Shown: in pieces, positions 1 to 10,450 of the stretch
How the letters are laid out: every line of letters starts with the position of its first letter
How positions within the stretch are numbered: position 1 is the first letter of the stretch
DNA from: VGNY01 sp964549635
GTDB taxonomy: Bacteria; Chloroflexota; Dehalococcoidia; GIF9; UBA5629
Reading direction: 5' to 3'
Assembly (NCBI GenBank): GCA_964549635.1
Contig: CAZJVJ010000003.1
Span: forward strand, 81,463 to 145,462
DNA: 64,000 nt
The notes under the pieces: model-generated
The model's database searches: none
Told to the model about the DNA's origin: nothing
What the model saw: only the letters and a program-made list of their open reading frames with translations
Translations under genes and position numbers: made by a program

Positions 1-472
1 ATATCAAAGCGTACTTGTTGTTAGACGCCCAGCCAGCGGTATATATACCCACTGCAGAAACAGAACTTATTGCCACGACATAGACTATGCCGACATTCAA
101 ATCAGCTAAGATAGCTCCTTTACTAAATGGCACGACAGCAAAAATCATCAGCACCGGAGCGAAAACAATGACTGGCGCCAGCCAATGGAGCACTTTATCA
201 CCCTTTGCTGGCACAATGTCTTCTTTCAACAATACCTTTACAGCTTCGGCAACCGGCTGGAAAATCCCCTCGGGTCCGAGCCTATTCGGACCTAGACGAA
301 TTTGAAATCGCCCGAGCAAACGACGCTCATACCAGATGAAGACTATTACCATAACCAATACAAATACAAGGATAATCCCTATACTGACTATAGCTGTAAT
401 AAAATAGGCCAGCCATTCCCACCCTGGCCAATTACCAGCTAGCCATGAACGCAATTGTTCCGGAAACGTCAT
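1..472 (-). CDS. nuoH: NADH-quinone oxidoreductase subunit H (NuoH), partial
   Basis: This is the N-terminal part of the complex I membrane subunit at the junction of the proton-pumping arm and the quinone site; the gene runs off the left edge of the window. Reading the minus strand from the ATG at 472 gives one open frame to base 1. After a first membrane helix (about residues 22-47) comes the family hallmark ERRLLGRFQIRLGPNR, then PVAEAVKVLLKED, then further helices and GWASNNKYAL. The ATG shares one base with the nuoD stop (TAATG), so the two are translationally coupled. The order nuoA-B-C-D-H without E, F and G here fits the reduced complex I of many anaerobes. Confidence 0.95.
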   Translation of the reverse strand, partial: MTFPEQLRSWLAGNWPGWEWLAYFITAIVSIGIILVFVLVMVIVFIWYERRLLGRFQIRLGPNRLGPEGIFQPVAEAVKVLLKEDIVPAKGDKVLHWLAPVIVFAPVLMIFAVVPFSKGAILADLNVGIVYVVAISSVSAVGIYTAGWASNNKYALI

Positions 473-1575
473 TATCGGTCTATCTCCCCCAAACAAACGT
501 CTATACTACCAAAGGTGACGATCAAGTCTGCCAACTTCCAGCCAATAACCATGTCCTTCAGCGCAGTTAAATTAATTAGTGTAGGGGGGCGTATATGGAA
601 TCTATAGGGGGCAATGGAATTATCACTAACCAGATAAAAACCAAGCTCGCCCTTTGGTGCCTCTATGTGCCCATAAACCTCACCGACTGGTGGTCGTAGC
701 AACTGAGGTACTTTGGCGCAAACCTCACCGTTAGGTAATTGGGCTATTGCCTGCTCCAAAATACGAACGCTCTGCCTAATTTCCTGCATCCTTACCCAAT
801 AGCGGTCATAGTTATCACCGACGCTACCAACCGGTATCTCGAAGTTGAAACGATCGTAGATTGAATAAGGGTCGGCTCGTCGAATGTCCCACTTCACACC
901 GCTAGCTCTAAGCACAGGTCCACTAGCAGCAATATTTATTGCCGTCTCTTTAGGTAAAATACCCACGCCCTTAGTTCGTGCCAACAATATCTCATTTTGA
1001 GACAGAAGTTGCTCGTATTCTTCAATAAAGCCTGGCATCTCGGTGACAAACTTATTCAAAGCTGGTAAGAATTCTTCAGGAATATCATGGCTTACGCCAC
1101 CAATGCGCATATAATTGTAAGTAAGCCTTTGACCGCAAACCATTTCAAATAAGTCCAATAATTTTTCCCTCTCTCGCCACATATACAATACTGGTGTCAT
1201 CATCGCGCCAAGGTCATTGAGGAAAAAGCCGACTGCCATAAGGTGGCTGGCAATACGCATCATTTCAGCCATAATAATCCTTAGATATTCGGCTCGTTCA
1301 GGAATTTCTATCCCAGCCAGCTTTTCTACCGCCAGAACATAGGCAAAATTGTTTGTCATGGAAGCAAGGTAGTCCAATCTATCGGTAAGCGGAATGTTCT
1401 GAGTATAGGTTCGTCCTTCAGCCAACTTCTCAATCCCACGGTGTAGATATCCAATAACAGGTTCCACATCTACAACTACTTCTCCATCAAGGGTGACTCT
1501 CATCCTAAATACACCGTGAGTTGACGGGTGTTGAGGTCCCATATTCAAGATAAACGGCTCAGTTTTTATCGGCAT
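472..1575 (-). CDS. nuoD: NADH-quinone oxidoreductase subunit D (NuoD)
   Basis: This is the 49-kDa peripheral subunit of complex I, which forms the quinone-binding cavity together with NuoB. The 367-residue product has the family signature GPQHPSTHG at residues 13-21, MRIGGVSHD in the middle, and ends with DVCLGEIDR, the conserved C-terminus. The frame stays open upstream to 1629, but the first 18 codons there lie inside nuoC and do not resemble NuoD. The ATG at 1575 puts the start 8 bases after the nuoC stop. The product is slightly shorter than the usual 380-400 residues but has both conserved ends. Confidence 0.95.
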   Translation of the reverse strand: MPIKTEPFILNMGPQHPSTHGVFRMRVTLDGEVVVDVEPVIGYLHRGIEKLAEGRTYTQNIPLTDRLDYLASMTNNFAYVLAVEKLAGIEIPERAEYLRIIMAEMMRIASHLMAVGFFLNDLGAMMTPVLYMWREREKLLDLFEMVCGQRLTYNYMRIGGVSHDIPEEFLPALNKFVTEMPGFIEEYEQLLSQNEILLARTKGVGILPKETAINIAASGPVLRASGVKWDIRRADPYSIYDRFNFEIPVGSVGDNYDRYWVRMQEIRQSVRILEQAIAQLPNGEVCAKVPQLLRPPVGEVYGHIEAPKGELGFYLVSDNSIAPYRFHIRPPTLINLTALKDMVIGWKLADLIVTFGSIDVCLGEIDR

Positions 1576-1583
1576 CTTAGATC

Positions 1584-2024
1584 TTAGAGATAGTCCCTGC
1601 GCAATGGATGGCCAACAAATCCTTCCCAAAGTAATAAGCGTCTCAAATTAGGATGACCTTCAAAAATAATGCCCATTAGGTCATAGGCTTCCCTCTCCTG
1701 AAAATCTGCTGACCGCCATATATCGACTACTGAGGGTACCATCGGTTTGTCACGTTCATAACATCGTGTTTTCAAAACCAAGCTGTGGTTATATTTTATT
1801 GAAATTAAATGATAAACAACCTCAAAGTACTCCATATAGTCAACAGCAACAAGATTAGTCAGGTAATCAAATTCAAACTCAGATGCATTCTTGAGAAATT
1901 CTGCCACTTGGCGAAGACATTCTCTCCTAATAACAACAACCGCATTATTAGCAGAAACCACCGAATCAGGGAACCTCTCGGTTAGTCTTCGGGCTACTTC
2001 TATGCCATTAAGGGCTGTGGTCAT
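1584..2024 (-). CDS. nuoC: NADH-quinone oxidoreductase subunit C (NuoC)
   Basis: This is the 30-kDa subunit of the complex I connecting arm, 146 residues and not fused to NuoD. The diagnostic motif lies near the C-terminus: FQEREAYDLMGIIFEGHPNL followed by RRLLL and a terminal HPLRRDYL. The gene overlaps the end of nuoB by 17 bases and is followed 8 bases later by nuoD, so it belongs to the nuoA-B-C-D-H operon. The length is normal for a stand-alone NuoC. No frameshift or missing motif was seen. Confidence 0.95.
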   Translation of the reverse strand: MTTALNGIEVARRLTERFPDSVVSANNAVVVIRRECLRQVAEFLKNASEFEFDYLTNLVAVDYMEYFEVVYHLISIKYNHSLVLKTRCYERDKPMVPSVVDIWRSADFQEREAYDLMGIIFEGHPNLRRLLLWEGFVGHPLRRDYL

Positions 2025-2610
2025 GTTTTTTAATGCTATCCTTCATGATTTTCTCGTGTATTTTTCTTATACCGTGAATCAATCCCTCAGGCCGCGGCGG
2101 ACAGCCCGGTACATAGACATCAACAGGAATTATTCGGTTGACCCCGGGCACAACACTATAGGACTCCCTGAAGGTGCCACCGCTAATGGCGCAAGCACCC
2201 ATTGCAATCACCCATTTAGGTTCAGCCATCTGTTCGTAGACCAGCTTGACTGCCGGTGCCATTTTCCAGGTTAATGTTCCGGCAACAATCATCAAATCGG
2301 CTTGGCGAGGTGACCACCGGAAAATGTCCATGCCAAAGCGAGCAATGTCAAATCGTGAAGCTGCTGCACCAATCATCTCGAAAGCGCAGCAGGCTAATCC
2401 AAACATGAGAGGAAATATTGAACGGGAGCGTGCCCAATTAACTACATAGTCTACTGTAGTCAATAATATGTTGCGACTAATCTCTGTTTCAAGCCATTCA
2501 TCAGGGTCTGGTATGGGCTGTCGCGAAGCTTCCATTAGAGCGCTTATCCTCAGGCCCTCAGCTACATCGAGTTCATGCGAAGATAGAATTTCGAGTCTTT
2601 CTATTTCCAT
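2008..2610 (-). CDS. nuoB: NADH-quinone oxidoreductase subunit B (NuoB)
   Basis: This is the complex I subunit that holds the terminal 4Fe-4S cluster N2. The ligands are visible as the tandem Cys pair in FGLACCAFE (C74, C75), a Cys in AMGACAISGG and the one in VPGCPPRPEG. At 200 residues it is about 30-40 longer at the N-terminus than typical NuoB. The ATG at 2610 is supported by an AAGGGG-type ribosome binding site 8 bases upstream inside nuoA, although a second ATG at 2535 would give a more standard length. It overlaps nuoA by 10 bases and nuoC by 17. Confidence 0.95.
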   Translation of the reverse strand: MEIERLEILSSHELDVAEGLRISALMEASRQPIPDPDEWLETEISRNILLTTVDYVVNWARSRSIFPLMFGLACCAFEMIGAAASRFDIARFGMDIFRWSPRQADLMIVAGTLTWKMAPAVKLVYEQMAEPKWVIAMGACAISGGTFRESYSVVPGVNRIIPVDVYVPGCPPRPEGLIHGIRKIHEKIMKDSIKKHDHSP

Positions 2611-2972
2611 TCCATGGCCCCTTTAAGCCAGGCATAAATATATCCGATCATAAGGATTATAAAGAAGGAGGCGATGGCGATGAAACCAAACAGGCCTAGC
2701 CCTTTGAAGTTCACTGCCCATGGGTATAAGAAAACAGTCAATACATCGAGGATGACAAACAGGACAGCGAAAAAATAATAGCGAGAGTTGAACTGAACCC
2801 AGGTTTTACCGATAGTTTCCATTCCGCACTCGTAAGTGGAGGTCTTGGTCGGATTACTCCGTTTCGGAATAATGCCGATGCGGGCCAGAGTCAGCGGTAA
2901 CAGCAATGTGGAGACTGCAAACAGAATGGCTATAATGAGGAATATCCCAATGTAGCCAAAATCTGCTAGCAC
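2601..2972 (-). CDS. nuoA: NADH-quinone oxidoreductase subunit A (NuoA)
   Basis: This is the first gene of the complex I operon, a small three-helix membrane subunit. The hallmark TSTYECGMETIG and FNSRYYFFAVLFVILDVLTV are present, followed by a last helix and WLKGAMEWK. The frame continues upstream to an ATG at 3041, but those 23 extra residues are not NuoA-like, and a good promoter (minus 10 at 3014-3009) would start transcription downstream of that ATG. The GTG at 2972 opens directly into the first helix (LADFGYIGIFLI) and gives 123 residues, normal for NuoA. The start is therefore inferred rather than certain. Confidence 0.9.
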   Translation of the reverse strand: MLADFGYIGIFLIIAILFAVSTLLLPLTLARIGIIPKRSNPTKTSTYECGMETIGKTWVQFNSRYYFFAVLFVILDVLTVFLYPWAVNFKGLGLFGFIAIASFFIILMIGYIYAWLKGAMEWK

Positions 2973-3008
2973 GCGACAAGCCCCAGAAGTTCTAAAATGT
3001 CGGACGAA

Positions 3009-3038
3009 AGTATAGCATACATGCGGCGAGTGGGTAAA
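3009..3038 (-). promoter_or_regulatory. Promoter of the nuo operon
   Basis: On the minus strand TTTACC (3038-3033) and TATACT (3014-3009) are separated by 18 bases, and TGC precedes the minus 10 as an extended element. Transcription would start near 3002, about 30 bases before the GTG start chosen for nuoA. Confidence 0.6.
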
Positions 3039-3100
3039 CATCGTGTCTGATTTAGTAAATTAGTAACAATCTTAACCTTTTACCAAAGCGAGATGCCTCC

Positions 3101-3130
3101 TTAGTACAGCATGTCGGGCTGTGATATACT
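3101..3130 (+). promoter_or_regulatory. Promoter of guaA
   Basis: An extended minus 10 (TGATATACT, hexamer at 3125-3130) lies behind a weak minus 35 (TTAGTA, 3101-3106). The predicted start near 3137 falls after the upstream GTG at 3121 and just before the ATG at 3145, which implies a very short leader. Confidence 0.5.
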
Positions 3131-3144
3131 TTAATTACAGACAC

Positions 3145-4812
3145 ATGGGTGACAATAAAGATAGCCATCGTGTAGCTACTAGCGACGATATTGAAGTTTC
3201 AACTTACTTAGAAATATCAAGGGAGCTTCATGGTGAACAGCTTGTTTCCGAGGTAGAGCCGATATCTCCTGGAGCTCATGAGACGATAGCTGTTATTGAC
3301 TTTGGTTCCCAGTATAGCCACTTGATTGCCCGGCGGGTTCGTGAGTGCCACGTTTACTGTGAACTAGTCCCGTTTGATACGCCGTGGGAAAAGATAATGT
3401 CCCTCCAACCCAAAGGGTTCATTTTGTCAGGAGGACCAGCTAGTGTGTACCAGCAGGGAGCACCACTAGCGCCAGTCCAACTTTATCACAGTGGCCTACC
3501 TGTCTTAGGAATCTGTTATGGTATGCAGGTTATTGCACATCAGCTAGGCGGCAAGGTAGCTCCAGCCATCAGGCACGAATATGGTCAAGCTATCTTATAC
3601 TTAACTGATAAAGACTCGCCCCTCTTTTCTGGTTTACCTCCGTCACTGCTTGTGTGGATGAGCCATGGCGACATGGTGGTAGACATGCCCCCTAATTTTA
3701 AGTCTCTAGCCTATACTGAAAATTCCCCGGCTGCAGTCATAGGTAATGATGTCAATATTTTCGGGCTGCAATTTCATCCTGAAGTTATTCATACCCCGCA
3801 TGGTAAAAACATTATTCAAAATTTCCTTTACCGGATATGCGGATGTCACGGTTTCTGGACACCGAGCAACTTTATAAATGAAAGCATAAAATCGATAAAG
3901 GAACAGGTGAAAGATGGCAGGGTCATTTGCGCTCTTTCAGGGGGCGTTGACTCAGCAGTGACAGCTACGTTAATTCATCAAGCTATTGGCAACCAACTGA
4001 TCTGCATATTTGTTAATAACGGATTATTACGCCGGGAGGAGCCAGAAAGAGTTCTAAATACATTTAGAAACAACTTGAAAGTGAACGTGGTCTATGTGGA
4101 CGCTTCTAAAAGGTTCCTTAGACGGTTAAAGGGAGTTACTGATCCTGAAATGAAGCGTCGTAGGGTAGGTGAGGAATTTATTAAGGTATTTGAATATAAA
4201 GCAGCAAGACTGGGGAAAATAGACTTCTTAGCTCAAGGTACGCTTTATCCGGATGTAATTGAAAGCACTTCCAAGGAAACCAGAGCCGCAGCCAGAATAA
4301 AAACCCATCATAACGTCGGCGGCTTACCTGCCAAGATGACATTGAAATTAATAGAGCCGCTACGTTATCTATTTAAAGATGAAGTTCGCGAGGTCGGCCT
4401 GGCTCTTGGCTTACCTGAGGATATAGTGTGGCGTCAGCCTTTCCCAGGGCCAGGGCTTGCCATTCGTATCATTGGTGAAGTAACTCAAGAACGTCTGGAT
4501 GTACTACGGGCGGCCGATTGGATAGTAATGAACGAAATAAAAAAGGCAAACCTTTATCGCCAGTTATGGCAGACATTCGCTATCCTTACTGATATTAGGA
4601 GTGTCGGTGTCATGGGGGATTCTCGTACTTACGGCAACCTGGTAGCTGTACGTGCTGTAACCAGCCAGGATGCTATGACTGCTGATTGGGCCCGTCTACC
4701 CTATGACCTCTTAGCTCGCATCTCCAATCGTATTGTAAACGAGGTACCTGGCGTTAACCGCGTAGTCTACGATATAACCAGCAAACCGCCTTCCACTATA
4801 GAGTGGGAATGA
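3145..4812 (+). CDS. guaA: GMP synthase (glutamine-hydrolysing)
   Basis: This enzyme converts XMP to GMP with glutamine and ATP. The N-terminal class I glutamine amidotransferase domain has the nucleophile in GICYGMQ (C124 counting from this ATG) and the His/Glu pair in LQFHPEV. The ATP pyrophosphatase domain has the loop SGGVDSA at 265-271, and the dimerisation domain ends in the usual ITSKPPSTIEWE. The frame is open back to a GTG at 3121, but that lies inside the promoter. Even from 3145 there is a 36-residue, charged N-terminal tail before the normal HETIAVIDFGSQY start. It is transcribed divergently from nuo and is apparently monocistronic. Confidence 0.95.
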   Translation: MGDNKDSHRVATSDDIEVSTYLEISRELHGEQLVSEVEPISPGAHETIAVIDFGSQYSHLIARRVRECHVYCELVPFDTPWEKIMSLQPKGFILSGGPASVYQQGAPLAPVQLYHSGLPVLGICYGMQVIAHQLGGKVAPAIRHEYGQAILYLTDKDSPLFSGLPPSLLVWMSHGDMVVDMPPNFKSLAYTENSPAAVIGNDVNIFGLQFHPEVIHTPHGKNIIQNFLYRICGCHGFWTPSNFINESIKSIKEQVKDGRVICALSGGVDSAVTATLIHQAIGNQLICIFVNNGLLRREEPERVLNTFRNNLKVNVVYVDASKRFLRRLKGVTDPEMKRRRVGEEFIKVFEYKAARLGKIDFLAQGTLYPDVIESTSKETRAAARIKTHHNVGGLPAKMTLKLIEPLRYLFKDEVREVGLALGLPEDIVWRQPFPGPGLAIRIIGEVTQERLDVLRAADWIVMNEIKKANLYRQLWQTFAILTDIRSVGVMGDSRTYGNLVAVRAVTSQDAMTADWARLPYDLLARISNRIVNEVPGVNRVVYDITSKPPSTIEWE

Positions 4813-4904
4813 ACTAAAGTCCCGGGCTGATTGATTGCGCTTGTTACATTCTAGCATACACGGGTTCACAGATTTGCCTGCCTCTTTACAAGCAGGTTGG
4901 TCTA

Positions 4905-5212
4905 GTTCAGATAGATTAGTGACACTATAAAAAGAAAGGTAGTTAATTGATTAATCCCCGCAGCTGCTAGGCTTAGCTAAAAGATGGCCGATGTATTAGG
5001 GGAGCTCAAGGAAGGTTGAAATGTTTTGATTGCTATTATTCCCATGGTCAGCATGCTCGTCTTACTTGTCTACACTTTGACATCTCCCCACAGACTTTCT
5101 ATTGCTGGAGACGTCGCTACGATCAAAATCATCCAGAAAGTCTAGAGGACCGCCCTTACAGTCCTAAGCCTGTGCGTCAGCGTGCAGTACCACCTGAACC
5201 TGTCTACTGAAC
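4905..5212 (+). mobile_element. Internally deleted IS-derived (MITE-like) element, copy A
   Basis: This is a 308-base segment repeated in inverted orientation at 56941-57241, about 85 percent identical by eye. Its ends form an imperfect terminal inverted repeat (GTTCAGATAGA at the left, complement GTTCAGTAGA at the right). Inside, a frame at 5016-5210 encodes 64 residues resembling the helix-turn-helix start of an IS3/IS481-type transposase (SPQTFYCWRRRYDQ, then SLEDRPYSPKP). No catalytic domain follows, so the element cannot move on its own. Outside the ends the two copies share only GAGTAC on one side and a short TTGGT-like patch on the other. The family assignment is by resemblance only. 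Confidence 0.7.
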
Positions 5213-5224
5213 GAGTACGAGGAT

Positions 5225-5253
5225 TTGACAACTGATAAATATTACGCTATACT
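5225..5253 (+). promoter_or_regulatory. Upstream promoter P1 of the 23S rRNA gene
   Basis: A perfect minus 35 TTGACA (5225-5230), 17 bases, then TATACT (5248-5253). The expected start is near 5260. It is the stronger-looking of two tandem promoters and lies 65 bases upstream of the second. Confidence 0.8.
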
Positions 5254-5268
5254 AATTCACGGATGGTT

Positions 5269-5278
5269 GGTGTACACC
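5269..5278. promoter_or_regulatory. Palindromic site GGTGTACACC, copy 1
   Basis: A perfect 10-base palindrome beginning about 9 bases after the predicted P1 start. The same 10 bases recur at 5329-5338 at a similar position after P2, both preceded by TT. The repeated placement suggests an operator; the binding protein is unknown. Confidence 0.5.
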
Positions 5279-5289
5279 ATTATACCTGA

Positions 5290-5318
5290 TTGACCGAAGT
5301 GTCTTGTTTGTGTATACT
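5290..5318 (+). promoter_or_regulatory. Downstream promoter P2 of the 23S rRNA gene
   Basis: TTGACC (5290-5295), 17 bases, then TATACT (5313-5318) with TG directly before it. The expected start is near 5325, giving a 66-base leader before the mature 23S start. Confidence 0.75.
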
Positions 5319-5320
5319 AG

Positions 5321-5346
5321 GGCAGCTTGGTGTACACCGAGCTGCC
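5321..5346. promoter_or_regulatory. Long inverted repeat containing GGTGTACACC, copy 2
   Basis: The palindrome at 5329-5338 is extended on both sides by GGCAGCT and AGCTGCC, giving a 26-base inverted repeat with one mismatched pair. It begins at about the P2 start, so it could act as DNA operator or as a hairpin at the very 5' end of P2 transcripts. No T-tract follows, so it is not a standard terminator. Confidence 0.5.
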
Positions 5347-5390
5347 TTGCACTTTAAAAAGTGAATAGGTTTTGTATTCAGGCTGATGTG

Positions 5391-8358
<2,968 letters not shown>

Positions 8359-8398
8359 CATCAGGCTGAGCACAAAACTATTCACTTGCTATCAGTAT

Positions 8399-8473
<75 letters not shown>

Positions 8474-8482
8474 AGAAATGTA

Positions 8483-8525
8483 GAGGCAGGAATTTAACCG
8501 GTCTGGTTATCCTGCCTTTTTCTCT
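8483..8525 (+). terminator. Rho-independent terminator of the 23S-tRNA unit
   Basis: An AGGCAGGA arm pairs with TCCTGCCT (with an inner AACC/GGTT arm) and is followed by TTTTTCTCTTT. It begins 10 bases after the tRNA. Confidence 0.85.
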
Positions 8526-8762
8526 TTACTGGTTATTTGAAAGTCCCTTTCAAATCATGTGGTGGTTATATAAGGTAGACAGAGGGTATCCTGACCCTTG
8601 CTCACTCAACCTGTCATTGTCTGTGAATAATCGTACAAATCGTATCAAATGGCACCCAATTTACATAACTCAGGGCCTTTTATCACGTTGTTGATAACCG
8701 TAATAGACCTGCGTTACACTTTCCTCTGGTAGTAATTGCAGTTATAGCGATGGAGGTTAAAT

Positions 8763-9956
8763 ATGGCCAGACCGCTGGAGGGAATTAGAGTACTCGATTT
8801 GTCGCAGGTTCTGTTCGGCCCTTTTGCTACAATGCTGCTCAGCAGCCTTGGCGCCGAGGTAATCAAAGTTGAGCGCCCGGCAGTCGGTGATATTGCTAGA
8901 GGTAATGGCCCTATCGTGAACGGAGTGAGTACTTATTTTCTCAGCCTCAACAGAGATAAGAAGAGCATAGTGTTAGACTTGACCACCGAGCAGGGAAGGG
9001 AGATACTTTTGAAGCTTGTAGAGTTCGCCGATGTGCTAGTAGCATGTTTCGTGCCGGGGACGATGGAGAAATTAGGCCTGTCTTATGAAGCATTAAAGGA
9101 ACGCAACCCCAGGATAATCTACGCTGCTGGTTCGGGCTTTGGTCAATATGGGCCTTATGCCCAAAAGCCTGCCTTTGATATCGTCATCCAGGCTATGGGG
9201 GGTATCATGAGCATCACTGGTGAGCCAGGGGGACCTCCGATTAAACCTGGAGTATCTTACGGAGATATTGTAGCTGGGTTGTTTCTGTGTATTGCAATCC
9301 TTGCTGCTCTGGAGGAGAGGCATACAAGCGGACAAGGACAAATGATAGATATCAGTATGCTTGACTGCCAGATAACGGTTCTGGAGAATGCTTTTGTCAG
9401 GTATCTGAATGCTGGTGAGATTCCTCGCGCTCTCGGCACAAGGCACCCTGTTTATACCCCCTTTCAGGTCTTTCCTACCAAGGATGGCTATATTGCCGTA
9501 GCTATCAGCGGTGGGTTGAATGACCAATGGCCCCTTTTTTGCGCTGTTATCGATCGTGTTGACATAATAGACGATCCACGCTTTGCTGATGGCTGGCTGC
9601 GCACGCAGCATTACGAAGTCCTAGAACCGATCCTGACGCAAGCATTTAAGGCCAGAACCACCAGAGAATGGATTAGGGAATTCGAGCAAGTGGGTATACC
9701 ATGTGGACCGGTAAATACTATTCCCCAGGTAGCTATAGACCCGCAGGTAGCTGCCAGAAATATGATAGTTGAGGTAAGCCATCCAACTGCAGGTAAGTTT
9801 AAAGTAGTAAATGTGCCTTTCAAATTCTCTCGGTCTGAATGTTTTGTGGAACGAGCATCTCCCGAGCTGGGACAACACACTGAAGAGGTTTTGATTGGTA
9901 TATTAGGGATGAGTAAAGAGGAGATTAGCAGATTGAGGGGATTAGGTGTGCTTTAA
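8763..9956 (+). CDS. CaiB/BaiF family (class III) CoA-transferase
   Basis: The 397-residue product is a full-length family III CoA-transferase, which moves CoA between carboxylic acids. The N-terminus (PLEGIRVLDLSQVLFGPFAT, then GAEVIKVE) and LNRDKKSIVLDL are typical, and the catalytic Asp is D168 in SYGDIVAG, matching the position in formyl-CoA transferase. The substrate cannot be read from sequence. A GGAGGT site 6 bases upstream fixes the ATG. It converges with a 4-hydroxybutyryl-CoA dehydratase-like gene, so 4-hydroxybutyrate or another short hydroxyacid is one possible substrate. The 237 bases between the terminator and this gene contain only an 8-base perfect inverted repeat (TTTGAAAG, 8536-8554). 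Confidence 0.9.
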   Translation: MARPLEGIRVLDLSQVLFGPFATMLLSSLGAEVIKVERPAVGDIARGNGPIVNGVSTYFLSLNRDKKSIVLDLTTEQGREILLKLVEFADVLVACFVPGTMEKLGLSYEALKERNPRIIYAAGSGFGQYGPYAQKPAFDIVIQAMGGIMSITGEPGGPPIKPGVSYGDIVAGLFLCIAILAALEERHTSGQGQMIDISMLDCQITVLENAFVRYLNAGEIPRALGTRHPVYTPFQVFPTKDGYIAVAISGGLNDQWPLFCAVIDRVDIIDDPRFADGWLRTQHYEVLEPILTQAFKARTTREWIREFEQVGIPCGPVNTIPQVAIDPQVAARNMIVEVSHPTAGKFKVVNVPFKFSRSECFVERASPELGQHTEEVLIGILGMSKEEISRLRGLGVL

Positions 9957-10118
9957 GATTTGATGCAACCGTAGAGCACCAGTTTTTGAAACCGGACTGT
10001 TTTAAAGTTCAGATAAAATATAGGCTAAATTGAGAGGTCGTAAGGAAAGAGCCTTAAGATGTTATGCAAAACTTCCTTTTGGTCTGGTCTCTTAGGAGGC
10101 TTGCTGCCAAATTGTGGA

Positions 10119-10448
10119 TTAGCCGTTAAAAATTCTGACGAGTTCATCCGTTAAAGCTGTAGAGATATGGGCTTGGGGAACAGGTTTTGCGTCTAAAAAT
10201 TCGCCAGCTATGATTATGGTTCGGTAAGCCTTGCTTCTGATATCGGGTTTGTTTCCGCAGGCACGGGGACAACCACACAGGATGACCACCACATCTGCCG
10301 TATCCTGTGATAAAGAGACAAGCTCAATAGTGCTGCTTGCCTCTGCTGTCTCCCTCAAATGGCGTGCTATGCTGCTCAAATCAAGGTAAGGATTACAGCA
10401 TCCGCAAAACTTCAGTGCCACTCTGGCCTTATTTTCACGCTGTGCCAT
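10119..10448 (-). CDS. Small Cys-rich protein next to the dehydratase (unknown function)
   Basis: I do not recognise a named family. The 109-residue product has two cysteine clusters, FCGCCNPYLDL near the N-terminus and LCGCPRACGNK near the middle, set in an otherwise soluble alpha/beta-looking sequence with no signal peptide or membrane helix. Such clusters could bind a metal or an Fe-S cluster. The ATG at 10448 lies just after the stop of the dehydratase-like gene, so the two are probably one transcript and may work together. A TTG at 10457 would add three residues. A role in Fe-S delivery or activation of the neighbour is a guess. Confidence 0.75.
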   Translation of the reverse strand: MAQRENKARVALKFCGCCNPYLDLSSIARHLRETAEASSTIELVSLSQDTADVVVILCGCPRACGNKPDIRSKAYRTIIIAGEFLDAKPVPQAHISTALTDELVRIFNG

Positions 10449-10450
10449 AG

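Noticed and set aside
8474..8762. Possible 5S rRNA gene after the tRNA
   Set aside because: No 5S-like helix set or conserved loop was found; only a terminator and an 8-base inverted repeat are present.
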